From Neorhizobium petrolearium (GTDB taxonomy: Bacteria > Pseudomonadota > Alphaproteobacteria > Rhizobiales > Rhizobiaceae), in NCBI RefSeq assembly GCF_017873175.1, contig NZ_JAGGJW010000001.1, positions 1-64,000 of the forward strand: a stretch of 64,000 nt of DNA. Reading direction: 5' to 3'. A program made the translations under genes and the position numbers. The notes below the pieces were generated by a model. That model ran no database searches, was not told the DNA's origin, and was given only the letters and a program-made list of their open reading frames with translations. Of the stretch, positions 17,532 to 25,779 are shown piece by piece. The number at the start of each line of letters is the position of its first letter. Position 1 is the first letter of the stretch.

Positions 17532-17586
17532 TTTTCTCAATGAGAAAATCACTTTTCATGTCACGATATTTTTCTCTTGAAGAAAA
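17532..17586. promoter_or_regulatory. Two candidate operators of the XRE-cupin regulator
   Basis: A perfect 17-base palindrome lies at 17532..17548 (arms TTTTCTCA and TGAGAAAA around one A). A second 17-base site at 17570..17586 shares the outer arms TTTTCT and AGAAAA. Their starts are 38 bases apart in an AT-rich stretch 45 bases upstream of the regulator start. Paired sites of the same size suggest cooperative binding and self-control. Confidence 0.55.
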
Positions 17587-17715
17587 TTAATTTTAGCATA
17601 ATTCAATAATGTAACGAGGTGCGCAATACAAAACACATTCGATCCCGCTTCCTCGGACCTGGACGCCGGCGAAGCCGGCCCCACAGGAAAACGCGTCTAG
17701 CCACAGGAGCTAAAG

Positions 17716-18219
17716 ATGAGCAGAGCAAATATTGCATCGATGGCCGCGGTCGTTCTCGCCGTGGCGGGTCTGATGATCGGTAGCAACCTCGCGCGCGCCG
17801 GCAATCAGGACATTGTCGACACGGCGGTCAGTGCCGGCCAGTTCAAGACGCTGGCGACAGCACTCGAAGCAGCGGATCTGGTTGCTACTCTGAAGGGGCC
17901 CGGACCGTTCACGGTGTTTGCGCCGACGGATGAGGCATTCGCAAAGCTGCCGGCCGGCACAGTGGAGAACCTGCTGAAGCCGGAGAATAAGGCGAAGCTG
18001 ACGGCGATCCTCACCTACCACGTGGTGCCGGGTGCGGTGAAAGCCGAGCAGGTGACCACGCTGGACGAGGTCAAGACCGTCAACGGAACGGTGGCGAAAA
18101 TATCGACCGGGGACGGCAAGGTCATGATCAACGACGCCACCGTTGTGAAGGCCGACATTGCGGCCTCGAACGGCGTCATCCATGTGATCGACAAAGTCAT
18201 CCTGCCGCCCGAAGGCTGA
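17716..18219 (+). CDS. Secreted fasciclin-domain protein
   Basis: A 167-residue protein with a signal peptide ([22 protein letters not shown], cleavage before GNQDI) and one fasciclin (FAS1) domain covering the remainder. The H1 motif is [23 protein letters not shown], and the second conserved part is [18 protein letters not shown] ... [13 protein letters not shown]. Such proteins are exported and thought to mediate adhesion; in rhizobia the Nex18-type members are linked to symbiosis. Good AGGAG site. Followed by a strong terminator, so transcribed alone. Confidence 0.9.
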   Translation: MSRANIASMAAVVLAVAGLMIGSNLARAGNQDIVDTAVSAGQFKTLATALEAADLVATLKGPGPFTVFAPTDEAFAKLPAGTVENLLKPENKAKLTAILTYHVVPGAVKAEQVTTLDEVKTVNGTVAKISTGDGKVMINDATVVKADIAASNGVIHVIDKVILPPEG

Positions 18220-18251
18220 TCGGCCACCTATCGCCCCAGCCGATCAAACAG

Positions 18252-18290
18252 CCGGCCCGCTTTTTCGCCGAATAGCGGGCCGGTTCTTAT
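18252..18290 (+). terminator. Intrinsic terminator after the fasciclin gene
   Basis: A perfect 10-base stem (CCGGCCCGCT at 18252..18261 and AGCGGGCCGG at 18274..18283) with a 12-base loop is followed by TTCTTAT. It lies 33 bases after the fasciclin stop. Confidence 0.75.
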
Positions 18291-18387
18291 CGACAGGCGC
18301 GCTCATATGCGGACCCGGTTACAGTTGCTGATCCGAGGCAAAAGAACCATGACGTTCTCTGCCTAAACAAGGGCATTGGTGATTCCA

Positions 18388-18852
18388 ATGAATGTGCGTG
18401 CAGGGGAACTCGGCGGCCTATTCTTGTTTCTCGTGATCGTTCTGTGTGGCGGGCTTATCATTGGTTTCGTGACTGCTCCCGGTGCATGGTATGCAACGCT
18501 GAGCAAGCCGCCCTTCAATCCGCCGAGTTGGGTCTTTGCCCCGGTTTGGACTGCGCTCTACATGATGATCGCGGTCGCCGGTTGGCGAGTGTGGCGAGAG
18601 GGCCGCAGCAGAGCGCCAACGAAGCTATGGTGGGTGCAGTTGGTTCTAAACTTCGCTTGGTCGCCGATTTTTTTCTCGGCGCAACGCGTTGATATCGCCC
18701 TTGGCGTGATCGTGCTGCTTCTGATCACGATCATCGGCTTCATCGTGATTAGCGGGCAGCGGGATAAAATCGCATCGCTCCTGTTTGCGCCCTATGCCGC
18801 CTGGGTGGCGTTCGCCTCGGTTCTGAATGGCGCGATCTGGCTCTTGAACTGA
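18388..18852 (+). CDS. TspO/MBR-family membrane protein (copy 1)
   Basis: A 154-residue protein with five predicted membrane helices and the TspO pattern WYATLSKPPFNPPSWVFAPVWTALYMMIAVAGWRVW, then WWVQLVLNFAWSPIFF and FAPYAAWVAFASVLNGAIWLLN. TspO proteins bind porphyrins, cholesterol-like ligands and other small molecules in the outer or inner membrane and respond to oxidative or light stress. ATG at 18388 is preferred; TTG and GTG codons nine to twelve bases earlier are alternatives, and no clear ribosome site decides. A second member lies at 46763..47221. Confidence 0.9.
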   Translation: MNVRAGELGGLFLFLVIVLCGGLIIGFVTAPGAWYATLSKPPFNPPSWVFAPVWTALYMMIAVAGWRVWREGRSRAPTKLWWVQLVLNFAWSPIFFSAQRVDIALGVIVLLLITIIGFIVISGQRDKIASLLFAPYAAWVAFASVLNGAIWLLN

Positions 18853-19113
18853 TCGGGTGACGTCGCACTGCTCGAAGAGGAGACGGCAAGGTGCTGAGAA
18901 CGTACGATCATATGAGCGGGCGAGCAAAACCCGACGCTCGGGCCGCAAAAAGTTATGATATTGATTTTAAATGTTAAAGCGCGAGAGAATATTTTCGAGG
19001 TTTTGCCAACCATCGGGGCCACTCGGGCGACTTTTTCACCTCGCGGCACCCGGTGGTCTATTCAGGCGGCCCGAGCTGAAGCGTTACTGGTTGAGCGAGA
19101 TCAGGCCGATGGA

Positions 19114-19146
19114 GGATTATCGCGCATGTGAGATGCGCGATAATCC
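19114..19146. repeat. Perfect 14-bp inverted repeat
   Basis: Arms GGATTATCGCGCAT and ATGCGCGATAATCC are exact complements around a five-base GTGAG. It lies 56 bases before the TrbK-like fragment in otherwise gene-poor DNA (18853..19202), and no T-run follows. It could be a recombinase core site, the end of a mobile element, or a regulator site. I see no coding sequence from 18853 to 19202. Confidence 0.55.
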
Positions 19147-19202
19147 GAACCAAACAAAGCATATTCCCGCAGCGCCAAGATGTTCAGCTGAGGGCGCTGG
19201 CC

Positions 19203-19415
19203 ATGGACGGCAAAATGCTCGCTCGTCTGGGCGCCGTCGTCTTTGTCGCCGTCGCGATCACCGCGACAGCGACTGAGATGATCAGAAAGAGAGTGGCCCC
19301 CGCGCCATGGACACGATCCACAGTCGCCGCGCCGGCGGATCCCCTCCGGCTCGGCTAGCGCCGGTGCCAGCAGCTTGGGCAGGCTGCCCCACAGATCATC
19401 GAAGGGCAGCAAATC
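19203..19415 (+). pseudogene. TrbK-like entry-exclusion protein remnant
   Basis: The ATG at 19203 opens a peptide MDGKMLARLGAVVFVAVAITATATEM with one membrane segment, as in the small TrbK (TrbK-alt) proteins of rhizobial conjugation clusters. It then has ADPLR and an in-frame TAG (19356..19358), after which the same frame goes on as RRCQQLGQAA, which matches the cysteine-containing part that follows ADPLR in the family as I recall it. The rest of the C-terminus is missing. The gene is therefore broken by a nonsense codon and a deletion. The open part to the TAG is 51 residues. Family recognition is from memory. Confidence 0.55.
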
Positions 19416-19569
19416 ATGGACGGCAGCGGCTTCGGGTCTCCTCGGCTGCGAGATCGTCTTCATCGCCACCACGCTGATCGTCATCGACGTGATGCGCGCC
19501 AGCGTGACAAAGCTGCGGCAGGAGATTTCTACGGGGATAGAGCCTCAGCCAGGCAGCAGTTCTAGCTGA
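19416..19569 (+). pseudogene. TrbL fragment, internally deleted
   Basis: An ATG at 19416 starts MDGSG, as TrbL proteins do right after TrbK. The frame then shifts, and the +1 frame reads GLLGCEIVFIATTLIVID, closely like the first membrane segment of TrbL (GLLGGEVxFIATTLIVIDVT). TrbL is a polytopic part of the conjugative type IV secretion channel and normally has over 400 residues. Here only about 20 matching residues remain before an unrelated tail ending at TAG 19569. With the TrbK remnant this is a relic of a trb operon in its natural order. Confidence 0.5.
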
Positions 19570-19745
19570 GGCGAGACGTCGAGGATTGGTTGGAAAACTG
19601 CAGTTATCGAAATCAAATCTTCTCGGCAGCTACGCACCCGCATATCGGACGTTATGAGATAGCCTTTCAATGGGCCGATCAATCGAACACCGTCTCATAT
19701 TGTCGTGAACCTTGCGCGACTTTACAGGCCGCGATAAATTGCACA

Positions 19746-19760
19746 TTGTGCATTGCACCA
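19746..19760. promoter_or_regulatory. Copy of the TTGTGCATTGCAC motif before the MFS gene
   Basis: The 13 bases TTGTGCATTGCAC are identical to 8220..8232, where they form a perfect palindrome. Here the right arm ends TGCACCA, so the palindrome is one base from perfect. It is centred about 53 bases upstream of the MFS start at 19806. A common repressor for both genes is possible. The rest of 19570..19805 holds no gene that I can see. Confidence 0.35.
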
Positions 19761-19805
19761 CGATCTGACCGCTGACCTGCCGGTTCGGACAAAGGAAATG
19801 CTCTA

Positions 19806-21041
19806 GTGAGAGGGACGGGTGTCGAAGAGTTCCGGGATGGGTGGCGGCTCGTGGTGGCCGGCCTGTGCGGGACGTCGTTGGGAATGCCCGCCATCCCGTT
19901 CTATACGATCGGCGTCTTCGCGCCGATTTTTGCCGAGGAATTCGGCTGGTCGTTTGCGACAATCTTTGGCGGCTTGTCGTTGCTTGCCGGTTCCGTTCTG
20001 ATCGTGGGTCCGTTTTTCGCGACGTTGATCGACAGGCTTGGCGCGCGCATGGTGGCGTTGGTTTCCCTGCCGTGCCTGGGCTTGAGCTATATGACTCTCG
20101 CGGCATCGAACGGCTCGGTGGCGCAATACTATCTGTCGTGGCTCGCCATAGCGATATGCGGGTTGGGGGCAACCCCGGTCGTCTTCACGCGGGTAATCAA
20201 CAGTGCCTTCGCCGAGCGCCGGGGGCTCGCCCTCGGCATCGTGCTGTCCGGAGCAGGCCTGTTCGCTTTTGCGGTAAAGCCGCTTGCCCAACTGTTGATC
20301 GAGACCGGAGGATGGCGCGCTGCAATTCTCGTTGTGGGCGCACTGCCGGTCTTCATCGCATGCCCCTTGGTTTTTTGGGGCTTTGCCGGGTCGCAAAGCA
20401 AGGACGTTCATGTCAGACCCGCCGCGGGCCAGGACTTCGAAGGCATGATGGCTGGCGAGGCTTTCCTGTCTCGCTCGTTCTGGCTCCTCGCCATCGTCTT
20501 TATTCCGATGTCGCTCGCCGTCGCTGCGCCGCTGCCCAATATCGAAAACATTCTTCGTTCGCTTCGCCTGGCGCCCGGCGATATCGTCCAACTCGCCTCT
20601 TTCGTGGGGATAGCGGCCGTTGCGGGCCGACTGCTTGGCGGCGTTCTGGTTGATCTTTTCTGGGCGCCTGCGGTAGGCACGGTCATCCTCATGATGGGCG
20701 CGGTATCGTGCCTTATCCTTTCACACGACAGTGTGAGTTTCTCGACGGCCGCCATCGCGATCGTTTTGCTTGGGCTCACGTCTGGGATCGAGTTCGATCT
20801 GATGGCTTACCTCGTGGCCCGCTATCTCGGGATGCGAAGCTACGCGACGACCTACGCCACGCTGTATGGCATCTTCGTGGTTGGCGCCTTCGTGGGACCT
20901 AGCCTGTTCGGCTACGTTTTCGACCGCACGGGCACCTATGCGGGCATACTTCAAGCCTGCGCGCTGCTGCTCGTCGGCGGTGCGTTCGTCATTCTTTTCC
21001 TGGGGCCATATCCGGTTCGGAAAACCCAGACGTTCCCGTAA
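19806..21041 (+). CDS. MFS transporter
   Basis: A 411-residue permease with twelve predicted membrane segments. The loop after helix two is DRLGARMVAL, the A-like motif, and AERRGLALGIVLSGAG in helix four to five is typical of the monocarboxylate/oxalate-formate antiporter-like branch. It sits in the inner membrane, and the substrate is unknown. Translation from GTG at 19806 fits the family start. Next comes a periplasmic-type hydrolase, so the two may act on one compound. A possible operator lies at 19746. Confidence 0.85.
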   Translation: MRGTGVEEFRDGWRLVVAGLCGTSLGMPAIPFYTIGVFAPIFAEEFGWSFATIFGGLSLLAGSVLIVGPFFATLIDRLGARMVALVSLPCLGLSYMTLAASNGSVAQYYLSWLAIAICGLGATPVVFTRVINSAFAERRGLALGIVLSGAGLFAFAVKPLAQLLIETGGWRAAILVVGALPVFIACPLVFWGFAGSQSKDVHVRPAAGQDFEGMMAGEAFLSRSFWLLAIVFIPMSLAVAAPLPNIENILRSLRLAPGDIVQLASFVGIAAVAGRLLGGVLVDLFWAPAVGTVILMMGAVSCLILSHDSVSFSTAAIAIVLLGLTSGIEFDLMAYLVARYLGMRSYATTYATLYGIFVVGAFVGPSLFGYVFDRTGTYAGILQACALLLVGGAFVILFLGPYPVRKTQTFP

Positions 21042-21156
21042 CATTATAGCGCCGTTTGTGGCTCCGGTGGCTTTTGTCGGTTTTACCTCTTTTAACCAAC
21101 CGCCTTGCAGCCGTTGCGATATCGTTCCGGTGGGTTTCCAACCTTTGGAGGTGATC

Positions 21157-21912
21157 GTGAAACGAACAATCTGGGGATTTCTCGCCGCCATGACTATTGC
21201 CTCTCCGGTCGCTTCGTTTGCCGCCGACAAGCCTGTGTCGATCGTTCTGACCCACGGCGCATTTGTTGACGGCTCCGGATGGCAGGCAGTCTTCAACCTC
21301 CTGACCGACAACGGGTATGAGGTTCTGGTCGTCCAGAACCCGACCATCAGCCTCACCGGCGACGTTGCAGCCACCAATCGTGTGATCGAGGCGGCGAGCA
21401 AACCGGTCGTCCTCGTCGGCCATTCCTATGGCGGAATGGTCATCACCGAGGCGGGTAATAATCCGAAGGTGCAGAGCCTGGTCTACCTTGCCGCCTTTGC
21501 GCCAGACGCCAAGGAATCGGTGGCATCGCTTGCCGAGCAACCCGTGCCTGCGGGAGAGTCGGGAGCGCCCCTGCTGCCGCCGAAGGATGGCTACCTGCTG
21601 GTTGATCCCTCGAAATTTCCGACCGCTTTCGCAGCGGACGTCGATCCCGCGATAACCGGCTTCATGGCCGTCGCCCAGGTTCCATGGGGCCTGGAGGCGG
21701 TGCAGACCCCGATCGACAAGGTGGCGTGGAAGACCAAGCCCTCGCATTTCATGGTCACCAAGAAGGACATGATGATCCCGCCGACATTCCAGCGGGGATT
21801 TGCCAAGCGAGCCGGTTCCACCACTGTCGAGATCGACAGCAGCCACGCGGTGATGCTATCTCATCCAAAGGAGGTTGCGGCTTTCATCGAGAGTGCGGCA
21901 ACCGCGAAATAG
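21157..21912 (+). CDS. Secreted alpha/beta hydrolase (EstC-like)
   Basis: A 251-residue protein with signal peptide (TIWGFLAAMTIASPVASFA, cleavage before ADKP) and an alpha/beta hydrolase domain. The oxyanion region is LTHGAFVDGSGW, the nucleophile elbow GHSYGG (serine), and the late histidine is in SSHAVMLSHP. Related proteins are carboxylesterases such as salicylate esterase-like enzymes. The GTG at 21157 has GGAG five bases upstream; a GTG at 21151 overlaps that site. Following the MFS gene by 115 bases and preceding a broken ABM gene. Confidence 0.85.
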   Translation: MKRTIWGFLAAMTIASPVASFAADKPVSIVLTHGAFVDGSGWQAVFNLLTDNGYEVLVVQNPTISLTGDVAATNRVIEAASKPVVLVGHSYGGMVITEAGNNPKVQSLVYLAAFAPDAKESVASLAEQPVPAGESGAPLLPPKDGYLLVDPSKFPTAFAADVDPAITGFMAVAQVPWGLEAVQTPIDKVAWKTKPSHFMVTKKDMMIPPTFQRGFAKRAGSTTVEIDSSHAVMLSHPKEVAAFIESAATAK

Positions 21913-21932
21913 CGGACCGGGAGAAGCAGATC

Positions 21933-22237
21933 ATGTCTCATGTCAAGATCATGGCGACCTTGGTCGCCAGATCGGGCAAGGCCGGAGATCTGGAGGCGCT
22001 GCTCTTCGGCATGGCGCCCCACTGCGGATGGAGCCGGGCAACCTGCGGTGGGACGTCTGGCGCGACCAGGCAAAAGCCGGCCGCTATGTGCTTGATGAAT
22101 TATATGTCGACAATGCCGCAGTGGCGGAGCACCGTGATACTCCGCATTTCAAGGACTACCTGTCGAAGATAAACGACCTCGCCGAGCGAAACGCCTTTGT
22201 CCTCGACCCAGTCCTGGTTGCCAACAAGAATGGCTAG
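21933..22237 (+). pseudogene. Antibiotic-biosynthesis-monooxygenase (ABM) family gene with frameshift
   Basis: The ATG at 21933 reads MSHVKIMATLVARSGKAGDLEALLFGMAPH in one frame. From about 22020 the homology continues one frame back as MEPGNLRWDVWRDQAKAGRYVLDELYVDN ... PHFKDYLSKINDLAERN to the TAG at 22237. Joined, this is a complete ABM-domain protein of about 101 residues, the usual length. A single missing base between about 22010 and 22025 explains it, either a mutation or a sequencing error. Intact members are small heme-degrading or quinol monooxygenases. It follows the hydrolase by 20 bases. Confidence 0.75.
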
Positions 22238-22243
22238 AGCAAT

Positions 22244-25126
22244 TCAGGATAATCCCTTTCGCGCGACTTCATCTTGCCGCGCGAGGACATCAAGCAACCT
22301 ACGAGCCTCCGTAACGCTAGCGCAAGGCAGCGCGTCATCGAATTCGGCACATACCGGCGAAAGCAGCTCGGCTGCCGCCTGCCGATCGGTTTCGGCCCAC
22401 AATTCCGCCAGCGACGTCGAGGCGCGCAGCCGGAAGAAAAGAGCGCCGCTTTCCCGGGCGGTCTCCGCTGCGAGCAACAAGGTTTCTGAGGCACCGGCCA
22501 GATCGCCGTCCAGCCGCTGAAGCAGGCCGCGCACGCGCAGCAGTTCCGGCCGGGACCAGTGCTCGCCCTGTCTATCTGCACGGTCGAAAGCAGCGCTCAA
22601 GCTGTCGCGCGCGAGCGCGATGTGCCCGTAACGCAACGCAGCTTCCGCAAGGATTGAAAGGTAGAACGGCACCCGAACGAGGAAATTGTTGGCGATGAGC
22701 TGCTCGGTCGCCTGGCGCATCGTGCCCACCCCTTCTGCGTCGCCCTCCATGCACGCGAGCGCACCCTTGTAGAAACGGCAGACCGGTTGCCAAATCGCGA
22801 TTTCGCGCAGGGTGAGATTACGGGCAAGCGCCGCGACGTGCTGCCGCGCAATCTCGGATTCACCGGACCATAAGGCGATGGGAAGGGCAGCCTGCGCAAG
22901 AGCATTGGAATGCGAGACGAGATGATCATGCGCGACGCTGTGCTCGAGCGCGTCCCGAAGTGCCGCCGCGGCCTCGCCGCGATCTCCGGCGACCCAGGCC
23001 GTCATCGCCAACGCCACCCGGATCGATACGAACCGATCCATCTGGAAGCGGGCCACGCCAGATTGCTTCTCGGTCGCTGCGTAGTCGCGCGCGAGCCGTT
23101 TCAGGTCATCGTTCGCATGCCTGACATCGCCGCAGTAGAAGACGGCCATCAGCCTGACGCGCTCGCCCTCAGCAGCCGCCTGTCGGTCGTCTCGCTGGCC
23201 GGTGGCGAGTTTCGCAAACTGCGCCAGCGTCGCTATCGCCTGTCGATGCCGCCCGGTGAAGCTTTGCAATATGCCGACCCCCCATAATGTGCGGAACTGA
23301 TAATCGACGTTGTCGATCTGTCGCGCCAGTTGGTTTGCCTCCATCCATGCAGAGTCGGCTTCCGGGCCGAGGCGGTCGGAGAAGTTGAGACCCGAAGCAT
23401 AGGATGCGATGAGCTTCATCTTCACCGCAGGTTCGCAGCGCGACAAGGCTTCGACACATTGCAGCGCCCGTTCGACACGTCGCCGGCTTTCCGCGACCAT
23501 CGACAATTCGTCCCAAAGCGGAATTGCGGCACTCGTCAGGCGCACGCCGACCTCGTGCTCAAGGCTATCGCCCATCGCCCAGTCGATCGCCTTGCGCAAG
23601 TCGTTGGTGCGCGGTTCGTAGGAGGCGGTCCATTCCTTCCTCGGCCGCCAGTACCACTCCGCCTCGGCTTGCTCGAACAGCCGGAGGAGATAGTGCGCGT
23701 GGCTCGATTGCGCATCAACTGCCTCTCCTGCCGTTTCGAGCCGTTCGCCAGCGAAACTGCGCGTACTGTCGAGCAGGCGATAGCGTGTTCCGCTCGCATC
23801 GTGTGTGGTCGACAACAGCGACTTCGCGGCAAGGCTTTCGATGCACATCGCGATCTCCTCGATGCTTCTGTCGATGTGGCCGGCCACACCGATGACATCG
23901 GCAAGAGAAAAGCTTGTCGAGAATACCGACAAAAGGCGCAGGAGCCTGGCCTCGTCCTTTGAGAGAAGCTGGTAACTCCAATCCAATGTCGCAAGCAGCG
24001 TCTGGTGCCGATGAGGAGTTCCACCTGAACGGGCGACGAGCGGAGTGAAGCTGTCCTTCAGAAGGTCGAGCAACGCCGGCGGCTTCAAGGCCGGCAGCCT
24101 GGATGCGGCCAGTTCGATCGCCAGCGCAATCCCGTCGAGCCGGCGGCATATCGCCGATATGGCGGGAAAGTCGGCATCATCGACCCGGTAGCCGTATGCC
24201 GCATGCGCCCGCTTCACGAAGAGTTCGACGGCTGGAAAGGCCATGGCCTCCGTGCGGTTCTCGCCGCCCTGCTCATCCGGGTATCGAAGCGGCGACAGGC
24301 GATAGACGCTTTCAGATCGCGCCCGTAGCGGCTCCCGGCTCGTTGCGATGACATAAAGACCCGGAAGAGCGAGCGTCAGGTGTTCCGTGATCGCAGAAGC
24401 GGTACTGAGAACGTGCTCGCAATTGTCGAGTATCAGCAGCATTTCGCGATCACGCAGCGTCTCGACGATGCCGGCAAGCATGTTGGTCCATTTGCCGCCG
24501 GCCCCCAGAGACGCCGCTATCGTGGCATCCACGAGTTGTGGGTCGCCAATGGCAGCAAGATCGACAAAACAAACGCCGTCGCGAAAGCGGTCAGGCAGAC
24601 TTTGCGCCAGTCTGACAGCGACCGTCGTCTTGCCCACCCCCGCTGGCCCCGCAATCGTGAGGATCCTGCATTCCGAAAGCTTGGCGACAAGGTCTGCAAT
24701 TGCGCGGTCGCGACCGACGACCTCCGTCTGTAGAGGCAATTCCGAGCCTGCTGCCTTGCGGGTCTCGAGCGGGGGGTGCTGGTCTCCTCCGTACACACGC
24801 AACGGTGCAACGAAGCGATAACCGCGGCCGCTCACCGTAGCGATGCACGATAGCCCCGAGGCCGTTCCCGAAAGGGCGCGGCGCAAGGCTGCGATGTTGA
24901 CCTTCAGATTGCTTTCATGGACGAAGGTGGCCGGCCAGGCGTACCGTATCAACTTGTCCTTGCCGACGACCTCCCCCGCGTGGATGACGAGCAGGTGGAG
25001 AAGATCGAGAGCCCGCGCTCCAATGCGCAGCGGCTTTTCGCCAAGCGTCAGGAGTTGCCGGTCTGGAATGAACCGGTAGTCCCCGAAACAGTATGTTTTG
25101 CCGTCTAGTCTGCCGGATCGTTCCAT
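22244..25126 (-). CDS. STAND-type regulator: winged helix plus NB-ARC-like ATPase
   Basis: A 960-residue signal-transduction ATPase. Residues about 10-108 form an OmpR-type winged helix (ARALDLLHLLVIHAGEVVGKDKLIRYAWP ... LKVNIAALRRAL ... VSGRGYRFVAP). Residues about 137-400 hold an ATPase with Walker A GPAGVGKTT (160-168), Walker B LLILDNCEHV and a later VIATSREPL. The remaining half is helical repeat, probably TPR-like, that would sense a ligand. Such proteins activate nearby metabolic genes. It ends six bases from the ABM pseudogene and diverges from the molybdenum hydroxylase cluster, which is a plausible target. Confidence 0.88.
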   Translation of the reverse strand: MERSGRLDGKTYCFGDYRFIPDRQLLTLGEKPLRIGARALDLLHLLVIHAGEVVGKDKLIRYAWPATFVHESNLKVNIAALRRALSGTASGLSCIATVSGRGYRFVAPLRVYGGDQHPPLETRKAAGSELPLQTEVVGRDRAIADLVAKLSECRILTIAGPAGVGKTTVAVRLAQSLPDRFRDGVCFVDLAAIGDPQLVDATIAASLGAGGKWTNMLAGIVETLRDREMLLILDNCEHVLSTASAITEHLTLALPGLYVIATSREPLRARSESVYRLSPLRYPDEQGGENRTEAMAFPAVELFVKRAHAAYGYRVDDADFPAISAICRRLDGIALAIELAASRLPALKPPALLDLLKDSFTPLVARSGGTPHRHQTLLATLDWSYQLLSKDEARLLRLLSVFSTSFSLADVIGVAGHIDRSIEEIAMCIESLAAKSLLSTTHDASGTRYRLLDSTRSFAGERLETAGEAVDAQSSHAHYLLRLFEQAEAEWYWRPRKEWTASYEPRTNDLRKAIDWAMGDSLEHEVGVRLTSAAIPLWDELSMVAESRRRVERALQCVEALSRCEPAVKMKLIASYASGLNFSDRLGPEADSAWMEANQLARQIDNVDYQFRTLWGVGILQSFTGRHRQAIATLAQFAKLATGQRDDRQAAAEGERVRLMAVFYCGDVRHANDDLKRLARDYAATEKQSGVARFQMDRFVSIRVALAMTAWVAGDRGEAAAALRDALEHSVAHDHLVSHSNALAQAALPIALWSGESEIARQHVAALARNLTLREIAIWQPVCRFYKGALACMEGDAEGVGTMRQATEQLIANNFLVRVPFYLSILAEAALRYGHIALARDSLSAAFDRADRQGEHWSRPELLRVRGLLQRLDGDLAGASETLLLAAETARESGALFFRLRASTSLAELWAETDRQAAAELLSPVCAEFDDALPCASVTEARRLLDVLARQDEVARKGLS

Positions 25127-25173
25127 GCACTCACGAATAACTTCCCAATGAAACTTGACGTTCCGAGGTGCGT

Positions 25174-25190
25174 CCTAGGCCCAGCCTAGG
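25174..25190. promoter_or_regulatory. Inverted repeat in the regulator/DUF336 intergenic region
   Basis: Perfect arms CCTAGGC and GCCTAGG separated by CCA lie 48 bases upstream of the STAND regulator start and 114 bases before the divergent DUF336 remnant. It is a candidate binding site for the large regulator or for another factor. Confidence 0.4.
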
Positions 25191-25303
25191 GAGCTTTCGC
25201 AGGCCATCGAATTTAACCCGCTTTTTACCTCGGCGCCATCCACCCGCGTATAGCTTAGGAAACATCGATCACCGTTGAAGAGCAACCCGAGGCGATAAAG
25301 ACG

Positions 25304-25551
25304 ATGCCTTGTTCTCGCACTACCCTCACTCTCTCCGATGCGAAGCGGATGCTGGCGGCGGGCGAAGCCGAAGCCGCAAGCTTCGGCATAGAGCAAAGCA
25401 AGGTGGAGGGGTCATCATCTTCGGCGGCGGAGTGCCGGTGCGCGTCGCCGGTGAAATCATTGGTGCGGTGGGCGCGAGCGCCGGGACCATCGAGCAAGAC
25501 ATTTCGGTCGCACAGGCGGCGGTCGCAGCAATCGCTCCAGCCAACGCGTGA
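25304..25551 (+). pseudogene. DUF336 (GlcG/HbpS-like) heme-binding protein, internally deleted
   Basis: The N-terminal piece MPCSRTTLTLSDAKRMLAAGEAEAASFGI matches the first helix of GlcG/HbpS proteins. The homology then jumps, in another frame, to GGGVIIFGGGVPVRVAGEIIGAVGASAGTIEQDISVAQAAVAAI, the C-terminal strand and helix, ending at TGA 25551. The central part (about 60-70 residues, with the DAGG strand) is gone. Intact members bind heme or small ligands and are often found beside oxidoreductases, which fits the gene's position. The deletion with frame change makes it non-functional. Confidence 0.7.
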
Positions 25552-25670
25552 CCGAGACATTTGTGGAAAAGGTGCGCATCGCCATTCCACTGTTGAGGAA
25601 TAGCGATGGCAAGAAAGCGTTCGTCGAAACCGAAAGAATTCGCCTCACGCTCCCCGCTGCCGAGGCCTAA
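25548..25670 (+). CDS. Possible small protein, 40 residues
   Basis: A GTG at 25548 overlaps the TGA of the DUF336 remnant (GTGA) and reads 40 codons: VTETFVEKVRIAIPLLRN ... RLTLPAAEA. The overlap resembles translational coupling, and the peptide has sensible charge distribution. I recognise no family, and no ribosome site beyond the coupling is visible. It may be the relic of a gene behind the original DUF336 gene, or chance. Confidence 0.25.
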   Translation: MTETFVEKVRIAIPLLRNSDGKKAFVETERIRLTLPAAEA

Positions 25671-25779
25671 CCGCTGGTTAAAAAAGGTAAATTCTGGCGG
25701 ACTGTCCTTTGCAGCGTTGGAATCCGCCGCTACGCTTGCATGCAATAGCCAAGCGCCAGCAAGCTAAGGAAGGCCTGCG

